Under the pieces are notes generated by a model, which did not search any database, was not told where the DNA came from, and saw only the letters and a list, made by a program, of their open reading frames with translations. Positions 51,285-60,366 of a stretch of DNA of 64,000 bases are shown one piece after another; positions within the stretch are counted from its first letter, which is position 1, and each line of letters starts with the position of its first letter. Position numbers and translations under genes: made by a program. The stretch covers positions 186,001 to 250,000 of the forward strand of contig NZ_JOCX01000012.1 of the NCBI RefSeq assembly GCF_000717915.1, written 5' to 3'. This DNA is from Streptomyces sp. NRRL S-244. Lineage in GTDB: Bacteria > Actinomycetota > Actinomycetes > Streptomycetales > Streptomycetaceae.

Positions 51285-52859
51285 TCAGGAACGGCGGGTG
51301 TACGGGGCGTACGGGGCCGTGCCGTTCGGGAGCGCAGCCGCGCCGAGCGGGGCAGCCGCGCCGATCGGCGAGCCGAGCGGCGAGCCGACGGGGCGGCGCG
51401 GCGCGGTCAGCGCGATCGGGCGGCGGAACGAGCCGTGCCGGGCGATCTCCCGGACCGTCGCGCGCAGCGCCTCCTGGAAGTCGTCCATGGTGTGGCGCGC
51501 GTCGGCGGTGTCCACGTAGATCGAGTTCATGTGCAGACCGTCGGCGTCCCGCTGAAACCAGGAGCAGGCACCGTTGGCCCGCGCCGACCACACGTGCGAG
51601 GTCGGCCGCCAGTCCTCGTGCCGCTCGGCGCCGGGACACTTGCGGACGTCGATGTACGAGAAGAAGTTCACCGGGTACGGCCACGAGCGGGCGGCGAACT
51701 CGGCGGGCGCCAGCAGCTGCCAGGCCCGTACGAACGGCACGTCGATGTGCTCCATCATCTCGCCGAAACCGGCCCTGACCGCCGCCATGACCTGGGCGAA
51801 GTCCCGGCCCGGCGAGGCGTCGAACTCGATGGGCATGGTGTTGACGAACCAGCCCACCGAGTTGGCCCAGCCGGCCCGGCCGCGCTCGCTGACCGGCATG
51901 AAGCCCCGGTACACGCCCGGCCCGCCGGCCTCGCGCAGACAGACCGCGACGGCCGCCAGGACCCCCATGAACGGCTTGCCGTCCACCGCACGGCAGGCCT
52001 TCTCGAACACCTCGGCCTCGCCCGCGTCCAGCAGCGGCGAGGCCTCGTTGACGATCGGGTACATCCGGTCCGGCTCCACCCCGAGCTCGAGCGGGAACCG
52101 GGGGAAGAACTCGCCGCCGCCGCGCTCCATGAACGATTTCCAGTAGCCGAGGCGTTCGTCATCGGCGGCGATGGAGAGGTAGCGGCGCCGCTGCTCCTCG
52201 GCGAAGTCCAGGTAGCTCGGCGCGGGTGGCAGACCGATCTCCTCGCCGCGGCACAGCGCCTCGTACGCGTTCTGCACCTCGTGGACGACGATCGGCATCG
52301 ACAGGCCGTCGCAGACGATGTGGTCGAAGGCCAGGTAGACGGTGGCGGAGTCCTCGCGCAGGACGGCGCCCATGGTGAACAGCGGCCAGGACAGCGTGTC
52401 GATGCTGCGCGTGAACCGTTCGGCGAGGAAGCCGCGCAGGGCCTCGGAGGAGTCGAAGGCGGCCACGGGCACGGCATCGAGGACGAGTTCGGCGGCGGCG
52501 ATCGGCTCGCACGCCAACTCGCCCGCCAGGCGGCGGAATTCGCACCGCAGCACCTCGTGCCGGCGTACGAAGGCCAGCAGGGCCCGGGTCAGGGCGTCCT
52601 CTACCAGCGCGCCCTTGACCTCGAAGGTGACCGCGATCCAGGACGCGACGGGATCGTCGGCGCCGCGGCTCTCCTCGGCGACGGTGAAGTGCTTGTCCTG
52701 GTTGAACGAAGCCCTCCTGCCCGCCGTGTCACTCAGCGCATCGCCCGGCGCACCGCCCGTGCCGCCGGTGTCCGCCGGCGCCCCGGCCGTGGACCGCAAC
52801 CGCCACTCGACGACCCGTCCGGGCGCCATCTGGTGCATCTCCAGAGGAAACTGCCGCAT
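51285..52859 (-). CDS. Stand-alone condensation-domain protein, 524 aa
   Basis: NRPS-type condensation-domain protein (CoA-dependent acyltransferase fold), without adenylation or carrier domains. The catalytic motif HHxxxDG appears as FDHIVCDGLS: the second His and the DG are kept and the first His is Asp. N-terminal (FNQDKHFTVAEES) and C-terminal (NFFSYIDVRKCPGAERHEDW) strands match the fold. Single C-domain proteins can act in ester or amide formation with free or carrier-bound acids. No NRPS modules neighbour it, so substrates are unknown. The C-terminal 40 residues are Gly/Pro/Ala repeats encoded by slippage-prone DNA. Confidence 0.82.
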   Translation of the reverse strand: MRQFPLEMHQMAPGRVVEWRLRSTAGAPADTGGTGGAPGDALSDTAGRRASFNQDKHFTVAEESRGADDPVASWIAVTFEVKGALVEDALTRALLAFVRRHEVLRCEFRRLAGELACEPIAAAELVLDAVPVAAFDSSEALRGFLAERFTRSIDTLSWPLFTMGAVLREDSATVYLAFDHIVCDGLSMPIVVHEVQNAYEALCRGEEIGLPPAPSYLDFAEEQRRRYLSIAADDERLGYWKSFMERGGGEFFPRFPLELGVEPDRMYPIVNEASPLLDAGEAEVFEKACRAVDGKPFMGVLAAVAVCLREAGGPGVYRGFMPVSERGRAGWANSVGWFVNTMPIEFDASPGRDFAQVMAAVRAGFGEMMEHIDVPFVRAWQLLAPAEFAARSWPYPVNFFSYIDVRKCPGAERHEDWRPTSHVWSARANGACSWFQRDADGLHMNSIYVDTADARHTMDDFQEALRATVREIARHGSFRRPIALTAPRRPVGSPLGSPIGAAAPLGAAALPNGTAPYAPYTRRS

Positions 52860-53007
52860 TCCGTCATCCCTTCGCCCCCAGAGTCAACCCCGTGCCCCTA
52901 ACGACACCCGCCCCACGGAAGTGACGCCCACCCGTTCGCTCACCGCTCGCGGCATCACGCGGATCGCAACACGCCCCCCCGGCCGGGGGGGGCGCCGGAG
53001 CGGAGGC

Positions 53008-53985
53008 TCAGGCAGGCCCGTCGGACGGGTCCTCCGCCGTGTCGGGGCGGACCTCGATGTGGTCCGCTGCCAGGTCGACCGCCACGCGGTGTTCCATGCC
53101 CAGCGCCTCCAGGAACTTGTGCGGGAGCTGCACGCGGCCGGTCCGGTCCAGCATCACGTACTCGCGCTCGCTCACCGACTCCGCGCCGTGCTCGTCCGTG
53201 ACCGTGCGGCGCAGCACCTCGCTGCTGGTGCGGCCGTCGCGGATCGCCACCGTACGGCGGACCTCGCCCGCGACGAGCGGGTCGTGCGTCACGATGACCA
53301 CGGTGGCGCCGAGCTCCCGGTTGACGGTGCGGAACGCCTCGAAGATCGCCGCTCCCGTCTCGGAGTCGAGCTCGCCGGTGGGCTCGTCCGCCAGCAGGAC
53401 CGCCGGGTCGTTGGCCATGGCGACGGCGATGGCCACCCGCTGCTGCTGGCCGCCGGAGAGCTCGGCGGGACGCCGGTGCGCGAGATCGGCGATCTCCAAC
53501 GCCTCCAGGAGACGGGCGACCCGCTCTGCCTGCGGGCCCGCCGCGCCGCGCCCGCGCCGACCCCGCAACTGCATGGGCAGGGCGATGTTCTGAGCTGCCG
53601 TCAGGAACGGCAGGAGGTTGCGGGCGGTCTGCTGCCAGACGAAACCCACCGCCTCGCGCCGGTAGCGCAGCCGGTCCTTCGCCGACATCCCCAGCAGGTC
53701 GAATCCCTCGACGGTGGCCGAACCGGCCGTGGGGACGTCCAGCCCGGCCAGGATGTTCAGCAGGGTGGACTTGCCGCTGCCGGACGCGCCGACCAGAGCG
53801 ACCAGGTCGCCCCGCTCCACGGTCAGTTCCAGGCCTTGCAGGGCCTGCACCTCGACCCCGTCGGCGCTGAAGATGCGGACCAGGCGGTCGCAGGCGATGG
53901 CGGTGTCGGCCCGCCCGGTGCGCGGTCCGGCGGCGGCCACGGCCTGCCGGCGCAGCTCCTCGTAGGTCGGCTGGTCGCTGTTCAA
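53008..53985 (-). CDS. ABC exporter ATPase (LolD/MacB-like) with an AbrB-like C-terminal tail, 325 aa
   Basis: Walker A GASGSGKST, Q-loop in VWQQT, signature LSGGQQQRVA, Walker B VLLADEPTGELD and H-switch THDP are all present. The TTG start at 53985 overlaps the permease stop by TTGA, with GGGAG upstream, so it is co-translated with that permease. Beyond the ATPase (about 270-325) comes EREYVMLDRTGRVQLPHKF, then LEALGMEHRVAVDLAADHI, which looks like an AbrB/MazE swapped-hairpin domain. It probably energises the two FtsX-type permeases upstream. What it exports is unknown. Confidence 0.85.
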   Translation of the reverse strand: MNSDQPTYEELRRQAVAAAGPRTGRADTAIACDRLVRIFSADGVEVQALQGLELTVERGDLVALVGASGSGKSTLLNILAGLDVPTAGSATVEGFDLLGMSAKDRLRYRREAVGFVWQQTARNLLPFLTAAQNIALPMQLRGRRGRGAAGPQAERVARLLEALEIADLAHRRPAELSGGQQQRVAIAVAMANDPAVLLADEPTGELDSETGAAIFEAFRTVNRELGATVVIVTHDPLVAGEVRRTVAIRDGRTSSEVLRRTVTDEHGAESVSEREYVMLDRTGRVQLPHKFLEALGMEHRVAVDLAADHIEVRPDTAEDPSDGPA

Positions 53986-56867
53986 CGCTGGTCTCCCGCT
54001 CTCAACTCGGTGGTGATCTGGCGCCGTCCGGATATCGCCGCCTCGGCGAGCACGGCCACGGCGACCAGGAAGGCCAGACCCAGTGCCTGGGTCAGCACGG
54101 GCGGCGCCGTGAGGCGCAGCCCCGTGGGCACGGTCGAGCCGACCAGGGCGGACAGGTCCATGGCCGGCCCCAGCAGGGCGACCGCCGCGGCCGCGACGAG
54201 TGCCCCGCCGAGGGTGGCGGTCAGCGCCTGCGGCAGCGCCTCCGTCAGGATCAGCCGGATGCCGTCCCGGGGCAGCAGCCCCATCGTGCGCAACCGCGCC
54301 AGCAGCGCGGCGCGTTCGGGCGCCGCCCGTACCAGCGTGAGCAGTACGGCCAGCAGCGCGAAGCCCGCGGCCCCGGCCACCGAGGCCCAGAACAGCCGGA
54401 CCGCCGACCGCTGGAGCGGGTCGCTGCCCAGCTCGGCGGCCGTGGCGGCGCTCGTACGGACGGTGAACTGCCCGGCGGTGTCCGCCGGGGCGGTGGCCCG
54501 GACGGCCTCGCGCAGCCGGTCCCCGTCGACCTCCCCGGTCGCCAGCCACCGGTCGGGGTTGCCGGTCTTGGGCAGCCGCGCGGTGGTCGGCCCGGCCGGC
54601 AGGACGACCACGGCGCCGCCCGCCCCGGGCTTGGCCGGGGTCCCGTCGACCACGCCGACGGAGCCGATCTGCAGTTCGCCGCCGTCGCCGAGCGACAGCC
54701 GGTACGTACCGGCCTCCGCCAGCTTGGCCAGGTCGCCGCTGAACAGCGCCGGCACCGGGGCGTCGGCGGAGCCGCCGCCACCCTTGCCCGAGAGCAGGGC
54801 CGGGTCGAACTGCCCCCGTCCCACGGTCCTCGCCAGTTCCGCGTACGCCACCGGCTCGGCCACGACCACCGTGACCTGGGTGGAGCCCTGGACGGTGCCG
54901 AACACGAACGCCTTGTCGTCCGTCCACACCCCGACCGACGTCCGTACGCCGGGCAGCGCGGCGGCGGCCTCCGCCATCGCCGGGGGCAGGGCGCCCCCGT
55001 ACGGCGCCGCGATCTGCACGTCGCCGCCGACGGCGAGGCGGGCCACCCGCAGCCGGCCGGTGTCCACCGAGTCCAGCACCGTGGCCCCGAACCCGCCCGT
55101 GGTCACGGCCAGCAGCACGGCGATCAGCGGCAGCACCGGGGGGCGCGCCCGGCCGCCGGTGCCCCGGGCGGCGCGGGCCAGGCCGAGGAAGCCGACCAGG
55201 CCGGGACGCCGGCCGGCCGCCCGGGCCAGTGCCCCCACCACAACGGGCTGGAGCCGGGCCAGCACCAGACCGCCGCACAGCGCGAGCAGCAGCGGGGCGG
55301 CGACCAGCAGCGGATCCAGGCCCTCACCGGCCGGCGCGACCCCGCGCCGGCGGACCTCGAACACGGCCGCCGCGGTGGCGGCGGCGACCAGCAGCTCGGC
55401 GACCAGCCGTCGGCGCGGGGCCGGCCCGCGGCGCCGCGCGGACAGCAGCACGGCGGCCCGTACCGGAAAGGCGAGCAGCGCCAGCAGGGTGACGGCGGCG
55501 GCCGCGAGCAGGGCGGCGGTCCCACGCGGGGTCGGCAGCAGCCACAGCGCGAGTACGGTCGCCAGCGCGGAGGCGGGCAGGACGGACACGGCGCCCTCGC
55601 CGAGCAGCCGGCCGACGATGCCGCGCGGCGAGCCGCCACGGGCCAGCAGCAGCCGCAGCTCCGACTCCCGCCGGTCCCCGGTCAGGGCGGCGGCCAGGCA
55701 GAACACCACGGCCGCCACCCCGGCGACCCCCGCCGGGCCTATGGCGGCGAGCGGCGCGACCGCCTGCTGCCGGGCCTCGGTCTGCTTGAACAGCTCCGGG
55801 AGCCGGGAGACGACCCGCAGGTCGCTCCGCTGCGTCGTGCTCCGCAGGGCGGACGCGGTCGGGCCGCCCACGTACGCGGCGACCTCCCGGGCGACGCCGG
55901 GCAGCAGGTCGGCGCGCAGCCGGCCGGTGTCCACCGGGAGCCGCCAGAAGTCCTCGGCGCCGTTGCCCCACGGCCCGAGCCGGTCGAGCCCGTCGGGCCC
56001 GACGAGGGCGGCCGTCTGCCAGTACCGCTGCGGCGGAACGGTGGAGGTGTTGGCCTGGCAGGCACGGGTGAGGCAGGGCAGACCGGCCCAGAAGACGTCG
56101 TCCTCGTCGGTGGCCCGGTAGAGGCCGACGATCTCGGCGCTCATCGGATCGGAGCTGCTGGCGATGGACTCCAGCACCGTGCCGACCCGGACGCCGAGGG
56201 TCTGCGCGGCCTGCTGGGACAGTGCGATCGGCACGGGCCCGCCCGGGGCGCCGCCGCTCGGCCAGCGCCCGTCCACCAGCTCGGTGTGTGCGGCGACCTC
56301 CCGCAGGTACAGCATGTCCATCCGGGGCGGGACGCCGTCGGGGCTGGGCAGTCCGGGGTTGGCGAGGCCGCGCTGCTTGGACGCCTGGGTGCCGTGGACG
56401 ACCCCCGTGGGGGCGATGGCGAAGCCGGCGCCGGTACGGGCGAGGAGCGCGTTCCGTACGGAGTCCAGGTTCTCGGGGGACTGGCTCCCGTACCGGGCGG
56501 TGGAGGTGGCGAGCAGGCTCGTCGCAACGGGACCGCGGTCGTGGAGGAACGAGCGCAGGGCCTGATCGGCGCCCCGGTCCACGGCGCGCGGCAGGGCGGC
56601 CGCGAGCAGTACGGCGACGAAGGCGAGGGCCGCGGCGAGCAGGGCGCTCGACGGCGCAGACCGCAGCCGGGTGCGCACCCACGGCGCCGGCCTGACGGCG
56701 GACGGGTCCGGCGTCCGTGACCGGGACGGGTCTGCGGTCCGTGCCGCGGACGGGTCTGCGGTCCGTGACCCGGGCCCTCGGGCGGGACCGGACGCCGGCG
56801 CGTGGTCCGGCGGGCCGTCCGGTGCGCCGTCCTGCGCGCCGTCCGGGGTGTCTGCGGGCCTGGTCAC
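53982..56867 (-). CDS. FtsX-family ABC permease, 961 aa
   Basis: Large permease with two FtsX-type membrane units. After a Pro/Asp-rich N-terminus of about 75 residues, the first TM (SSALLAAALAFVAVLLAAA) precedes an extracytoplasmic domain (about 95-370, with CLTRACQ). A cluster of helices near 380-620, a second external domain and C-terminal helices (FLVAVAVLAEAAISGRRQ) follow. The N-terminal TADPS repeats are encoded by a 24-bp DNA repeat. GTG 56867 overlaps the other permease's stop by GTGA, with GGAGGAG upstream. The pair probably forms the membrane part of a mechanotransmission-type exporter. Confidence 0.85.
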   Translation of the reverse strand: MTRPADTPDGAQDGAPDGPPDHAPASGPARGPGSRTADPSAARTADPSRSRTPDPSAVRPAPWVRTRLRSAPSSALLAAALAFVAVLLAAALPRAVDRGADQALRSFLHDRGPVATSLLATSTARYGSQSPENLDSVRNALLARTGAGFAIAPTGVVHGTQASKQRGLANPGLPSPDGVPPRMDMLYLREVAAHTELVDGRWPSGGAPGGPVPIALSQQAAQTLGVRVGTVLESIASSSDPMSAEIVGLYRATDEDDVFWAGLPCLTRACQANTSTVPPQRYWQTAALVGPDGLDRLGPWGNGAEDFWRLPVDTGRLRADLLPGVAREVAAYVGGPTASALRSTTQRSDLRVVSRLPELFKQTEARQQAVAPLAAIGPAGVAGVAAVVFCLAAALTGDRRESELRLLLARGGSPRGIVGRLLGEGAVSVLPASALATVLALWLLPTPRGTAALLAAAAVTLLALLAFPVRAAVLLSARRRGPAPRRRLVAELLVAAATAAAVFEVRRRGVAPAGEGLDPLLVAAPLLLALCGGLVLARLQPVVVGALARAAGRRPGLVGFLGLARAARGTGGRARPPVLPLIAVLLAVTTGGFGATVLDSVDTGRLRVARLAVGGDVQIAAPYGGALPPAMAEAAAALPGVRTSVGVWTDDKAFVFGTVQGSTQVTVVVAEPVAYAELARTVGRGQFDPALLSGKGGGGSADAPVPALFSGDLAKLAEAGTYRLSLGDGGELQIGSVGVVDGTPAKPGAGGAVVVLPAGPTTARLPKTGNPDRWLATGEVDGDRLREAVRATAPADTAGQFTVRTSAATAAELGSDPLQRSAVRLFWASVAGAAGFALLAVLLTLVRAAPERAALLARLRTMGLLPRDGIRLILTEALPQALTATLGGALVAAAAVALLGPAMDLSALVGSTVPTGLRLTAPPVLTQALGLAFLVAVAVLAEAAISGRRQITTELRAGDQR
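56700..56767. repeat. 24-bp period repeat, three copies, in the permease N-terminus
   Basis: GGACGGGTC-type 20-base blocks lie at 56700-56719, 56724-56743 and 56748-56767. The last two are identical and the first differs slightly. They encode the TADPS units of the permease's cytosolic N-terminus and keep frame. Confidence 0.8.
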
Positions 56868-59800
56868 AGCTCCTCCACGTGCCGCAGCCGGGCGGCCGCG
56901 TTCGATGCGTTCCGGTCGCGGCGGCCGCCGAGCACCGCCGACAGCAGCGGCACCGCCGCGATCGCGACGGTCAGCAGCAGCGTCGTGCCGTTCGGCAGAT
57001 CGACGATCACCTGCGGCACCGGGCGGCGCGCGGCGGGCGTCAGCACCACCAGCGGCACCACCAGATGGACGATCGCGGCGCCCAGCCCGACCCCGACGGC
57101 GCAGCCGAGCCCGACCAGCAGGCAGCTCTCGGCGGCCGCCGTCCGGGCCAGGGTCCGCCCGGGCGACCCGAGCGCCAGCAGGACCGCCGACTCGCGGGCC
57201 CGCTCCCGGGCGCCCGCCGCCGCGGAGGCCGCGAAGCCGATCGCCGCCAGCACCGCGCAGGCGGCGGCGAGGGCGGCCAGCGCGCTCTGCGGGCCGGCGC
57301 TCAGCGGATCGTCCAGCAGCCCGGCGGCGACCTCCTCGCGCAGTCGTACTTGCTGCACCCCGGCCCCGGCCCGCAGTTCGGCCGCGGCACGGGCCGGCGC
57401 GGTGTCGGCGGGGGACTTCGCGGGCAGCCACCACTCGGTGGGCGCGGGCAGCTCCCGCGCGCCACCCGCCGCCAACAGGCGTCCCACGGCGCCCAGATCG
57501 ACGGCGAGCGCGGTGTCCCCGGCCACGGGCAGCGAGCCGATCGCGGCCGTGATCCGCACCGGCACCGACACGCCGCCCAGCGGTACGGGGACCAGGTCGC
57601 CGACGGCCGCGCCGACCCCGGTGAGGTAGGCGCGGGTGGCGATCCCCGGCACCTCGGCGGCGCTCTGCGCACCCGGAGGCGCCAGCGCCAGCTGGATCCC
57701 GGCCCTGGCCTCGCGGCCGCCCCGGTAGCGCAGCCGCAGCAGCTCCGAGCCGTCCTGGGCGCCCGGCAGCAGCTCCGCGGCGGCGGAGCCGTCGGTGAGG
57801 GCGGGCCCGGAAAGCGTCCACGGGCTCGCGCCCGCGCCCGCGCCGGCCGCGGCCGCCACCGGCTGGGCCGGGCCGGCCGCGGTCTCGGCCACGGCCAGCC
57901 GCCGTACGGCCAACTCCACGCCGGTGGCCGCCGCTTCACCCGTACCGAAGTCCGATCCCTCCTCGCCCGATCCGTACGACACCGCGATCCCGGCCAGGGT
58001 CAGCGGAGCCGCGGCGGAACCGAGCGGGGCGCCGGTCAGCGCGCCGAGGTCCACCGAGGCGGTGGCCGCCCCGGTCGCGGGCAGCTGGACCATCGGCGTG
58101 CGGTAGGTCAGCCCGAACCGGTCGCGCACCAGCAGCCCGATCCCGGGATGACCGCTGTCACCGCCGGGCACCCGCAGCTCAACGTCGAGGTCGATGCGCT
58201 GCGGCTTCCCGGGCAGGGCGATGCCGCCCGCACCGGAGCCGGGCGGCGGCGACAGGGGCGCGAACAGCTCCCGCATACCGCGCCCGTCGCGCAAGTCGGC
58301 GCGCAGCGGCACCCGTTCGGCCATGGCGGCCGCGTCGAGCGCGAGCACCTGCGCGGCCCGCCCGCCCGGCAGCTCCTGCGGCTTCCGGACCACCGGGATC
58401 ACCCCTTCGCCTCCGGGCAGCGCCGCGTACCGGCCGGCCTGGCCCATCGCGGCGAGGTCGCTGCCGGAGATCCGCAGCCCCCCGGCGGTGGCGAACTCGG
58501 CCTGGTCGCGCTGGGAAGCGGACCATGCCGTGTGCTGGCCGAGGGCCAGGACCCCGCTGGAGACGGCGAGTACGAGCAGCAGGACGGGCCCGGTGGCCCG
58601 ACCGGGCCGACGGGCGAGCTGCCAGCCCACGAGCGCCGGGCCGAGCCCGCGGCCACGGGCGGCGATCCGCCCGCCCAGCCGCGCGGCGAACGGCAGCAGC
58701 CGCAGCACCAGCAGCGTGCCCGCGCACAGGGCCAGCGTCGGCGCGGCCACCAGCACCGGGTCCACGCCGATCGGCCCGCCGTCGGCCGCCGCACCGGCCG
58801 TGAGCCCGTCCCCGCTCTGCCGGGACAGCTGCTGGTAGGCGAGGGCGGCGAGCGCCAGCAGCGCCAGGTCGGCGCCCGAGCGGGCGGCCCCGGCCACCAG
58901 GGCCTGGCGGCGTCCGCTGCGGCGCAGGGCCGCGGCCGCCACGCCGCGCAGTACGGCCGGCAGCGCGGCCAGCAGTACGCAGGCCAGGGCGCAGCCGGCC
59001 GCGACCGGCCACAGCAGCCAGGTCCCGGCGGTGTCGAACGGCACCCGCGCGAGCGGGCCGAACCCGCCGAGCAGGCGCAGCAGCGGCGGGGTGAGCAGCG
59101 GTGCGAGGACGGCGGCGGGCAGGGCGAGCAGCATCGCCTCGGCCGCGCTCAGCGCGCCGAGTCGGCGGCGGGACGCACCGCGCGCGGCGAGCAGTACGCG
59201 CTCGCCCTCCTGGCGCTCCGTCAGGAGGTGTGCCACGAGCAGCAGGGCGGCCCCGGCCAGGACGGCGAGCTGGAGCGCGCCGATGAGCAGGGTCGACCGG
59301 GCGACCAGCTGGGCCGAGGCCAGTTCGCCGAGGAATTCCGGCAGTTCGGTCTTGGCCTGGAGGGACCTGGTGCGTTTCAGCGCCTCGGCGGCCGCCGCCG
59401 TACGGCCGCGGATCGCCTCGGCGTCGGAGCCGTGGGTGGTGGCGAGGTCCGGGGTGAGGAGCGAGCCGCGGTTGTTCTGGACCAGACCGCCCGCGGTGAA
59501 GGCCGTGTCGTCCACGAGCAGCGGGCCGTACGTGGTGAAACTGCCGACCTGGAGCTCCCGGCCGCCGAGCGGGTCGAGCCGCCAGTAGGGCGCGTCGGGG
59601 TCGGCCGCCCGGTACACCCCGGTGACCAGCACGGTCAGCGGGGCGCCGCCGTACCGGTCGTCGAGCCGCACCTCGGCGGGCAGCGCCTCCGGGCTCAGCC
59701 CGAGCCGGGTCAGCGCCGCCCGGGGGACGGCCACCGGTATCCGGCCGCCGGGCGCGCCGACCGGCTCGGGCCACTGGCCGGAGAGCAGGCGTACGTTCTG

Positions 59801-60169
59801 ATGGCCGAAGGCGGCGAGCAGGGTCAGGTCGGCGTCCCGGCCGGGGGTGCGCGCACCGGGGAGCCCGTACGAACGGCTGCGCGCCACGCTCTCGACGGCG
59901 ACGGGCAGCCGGCCGAACAGCTCGTCGGCGAAGGCCCGTACGGCGTCGTCGTCCTTGGCGCGGTCGGCCGTGGCGTGTTCGCCGGTGACCAGGACGGTGG
60001 TCCGGGCCCGGTCCGGACCCTGAAGGGCCTGGCGCAGCCCGGCCTCGCCCACGCTGCTGGTGAACGCGGACAGCGCGGTCAGCACGGTCGTGGTGATCAA
60101 TACGGTCAGCAGCACGGCGGCGGCGAGCGGCACTCGCCCGCGCAGCCGACGCACGACGAAGCCGAGCAT
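56864..60169 (-). CDS. FtsX-family ABC permease, 1101 aa
   Basis: First gene of the exporter operon. The N-terminal TM is VPLAAAVLLTVLITTTVLTA and the extracytoplasmic domain spans about 45-260. Helices then cluster near 270-540 and again near 1010-1080, with a second large external domain between. This is the MacB/FtsX double-FtsX architecture of large actinobacterial permeases. The ATG at 60169 follows GGAGG. It is co-translated with the second permease (GTGA) and through it with the ATPase. Substrate unknown; such systems export lipids, peptides or antibiotics, or regulate wall hydrolases. Confidence 0.85.
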   Translation of the reverse strand: MLGFVVRRLRGRVPLAAAVLLTVLITTTVLTALSAFTSSVGEAGLRQALQGPDRARTTVLVTGEHATADRAKDDDAVRAFADELFGRLPVAVESVARSRSYGLPGARTPGRDADLTLLAAFGHQNVRLLSGQWPEPVGAPGGRIPVAVPRAALTRLGLSPEALPAEVRLDDRYGGAPLTVLVTGVYRAADPDAPYWRLDPLGGRELQVGSFTTYGPLLVDDTAFTAGGLVQNNRGSLLTPDLATTHGSDAEAIRGRTAAAAEALKRTRSLQAKTELPEFLGELASAQLVARSTLLIGALQLAVLAGAALLLVAHLLTERQEGERVLLAARGASRRRLGALSAAEAMLLALPAAVLAPLLTPPLLRLLGGFGPLARVPFDTAGTWLLWPVAAGCALACVLLAALPAVLRGVAAAALRRSGRRQALVAGAARSGADLALLALAALAYQQLSRQSGDGLTAGAAADGGPIGVDPVLVAAPTLALCAGTLLVLRLLPFAARLGGRIAARGRGLGPALVGWQLARRPGRATGPVLLLVLAVSSGVLALGQHTAWSASQRDQAEFATAGGLRISGSDLAAMGQAGRYAALPGGEGVIPVVRKPQELPGGRAAQVLALDAAAMAERVPLRADLRDGRGMRELFAPLSPPPGSGAGGIALPGKPQRIDLDVELRVPGGDSGHPGIGLLVRDRFGLTYRTPMVQLPATGAATASVDLGALTGAPLGSAAAPLTLAGIAVSYGSGEEGSDFGTGEAAATGVELAVRRLAVAETAAGPAQPVAAAAGAGAGASPWTLSGPALTDGSAAAELLPGAQDGSELLRLRYRGGREARAGIQLALAPPGAQSAAEVPGIATRAYLTGVGAAVGDLVPVPLGGVSVPVRITAAIGSLPVAGDTALAVDLGAVGRLLAAGGARELPAPTEWWLPAKSPADTAPARAAAELRAGAGVQQVRLREEVAAGLLDDPLSAGPQSALAALAAACAVLAAIGFAASAAAGARERARESAVLLALGSPGRTLARTAAAESCLLVGLGCAVGVGLGAAIVHLVVPLVVLTPAARRPVPQVIVDLPNGTTLLLTVAIAAVPLLSAVLGGRRDRNASNAAARLRHVEEL

Positions 60170-60291
60170 GTGCCGTTTTCCTCCCCCATCCGGACCGCTG
60201 GCACCGGATAGCGGACGATGCTGTCAGATTCGAACGCGTGAAGGAAGGGTCTTGCGCGAAGGGTGGGGCGGATGAACAAATTCGAAACGAA

Positions 60292-60319
60292 GCGATTGAG
60301 GGCGATTGAGGCGATTGCG
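60292..60319. repeat. GCGATTGAG direct repeats in a divergent promoter region
   Basis: GCGATTGAG at 60292-60300 and 60302-60310, and GCGATTGCG at 60311-60319. They lie in the ~200-bp gap between the two divergent ABC units. No clear -10/-35 boxes were placed. They could be a binding site or simple slippage. Confidence 0.4.
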
Positions 60320-60366
60320 TTGACCGCAGCGGCGATCGCCGGCCGATTCCAGGGGGAGTCCACACC

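Noticed and set aside
51285..52859. Part of a nonribosomal peptide cluster
   Set aside because: No adenylation, carrier or thioesterase domains in the neighbourhood.
52342..56121. 1259-aa plus-strand frame over the exporter operon
   Set aside because: Ser/Arg/Thr/Pro-rich shadow antisense to the condensation gene, ATPase and permease; no recognisable domains.
53982..57821. Reading the second permease as one 1279-aa protein starting at 57821
   Set aside because: The N-terminal 318 residues are an out-of-frame shadow of the first permease. GTG 56867 with GGAGGAG and GTGA overlap is the real start.
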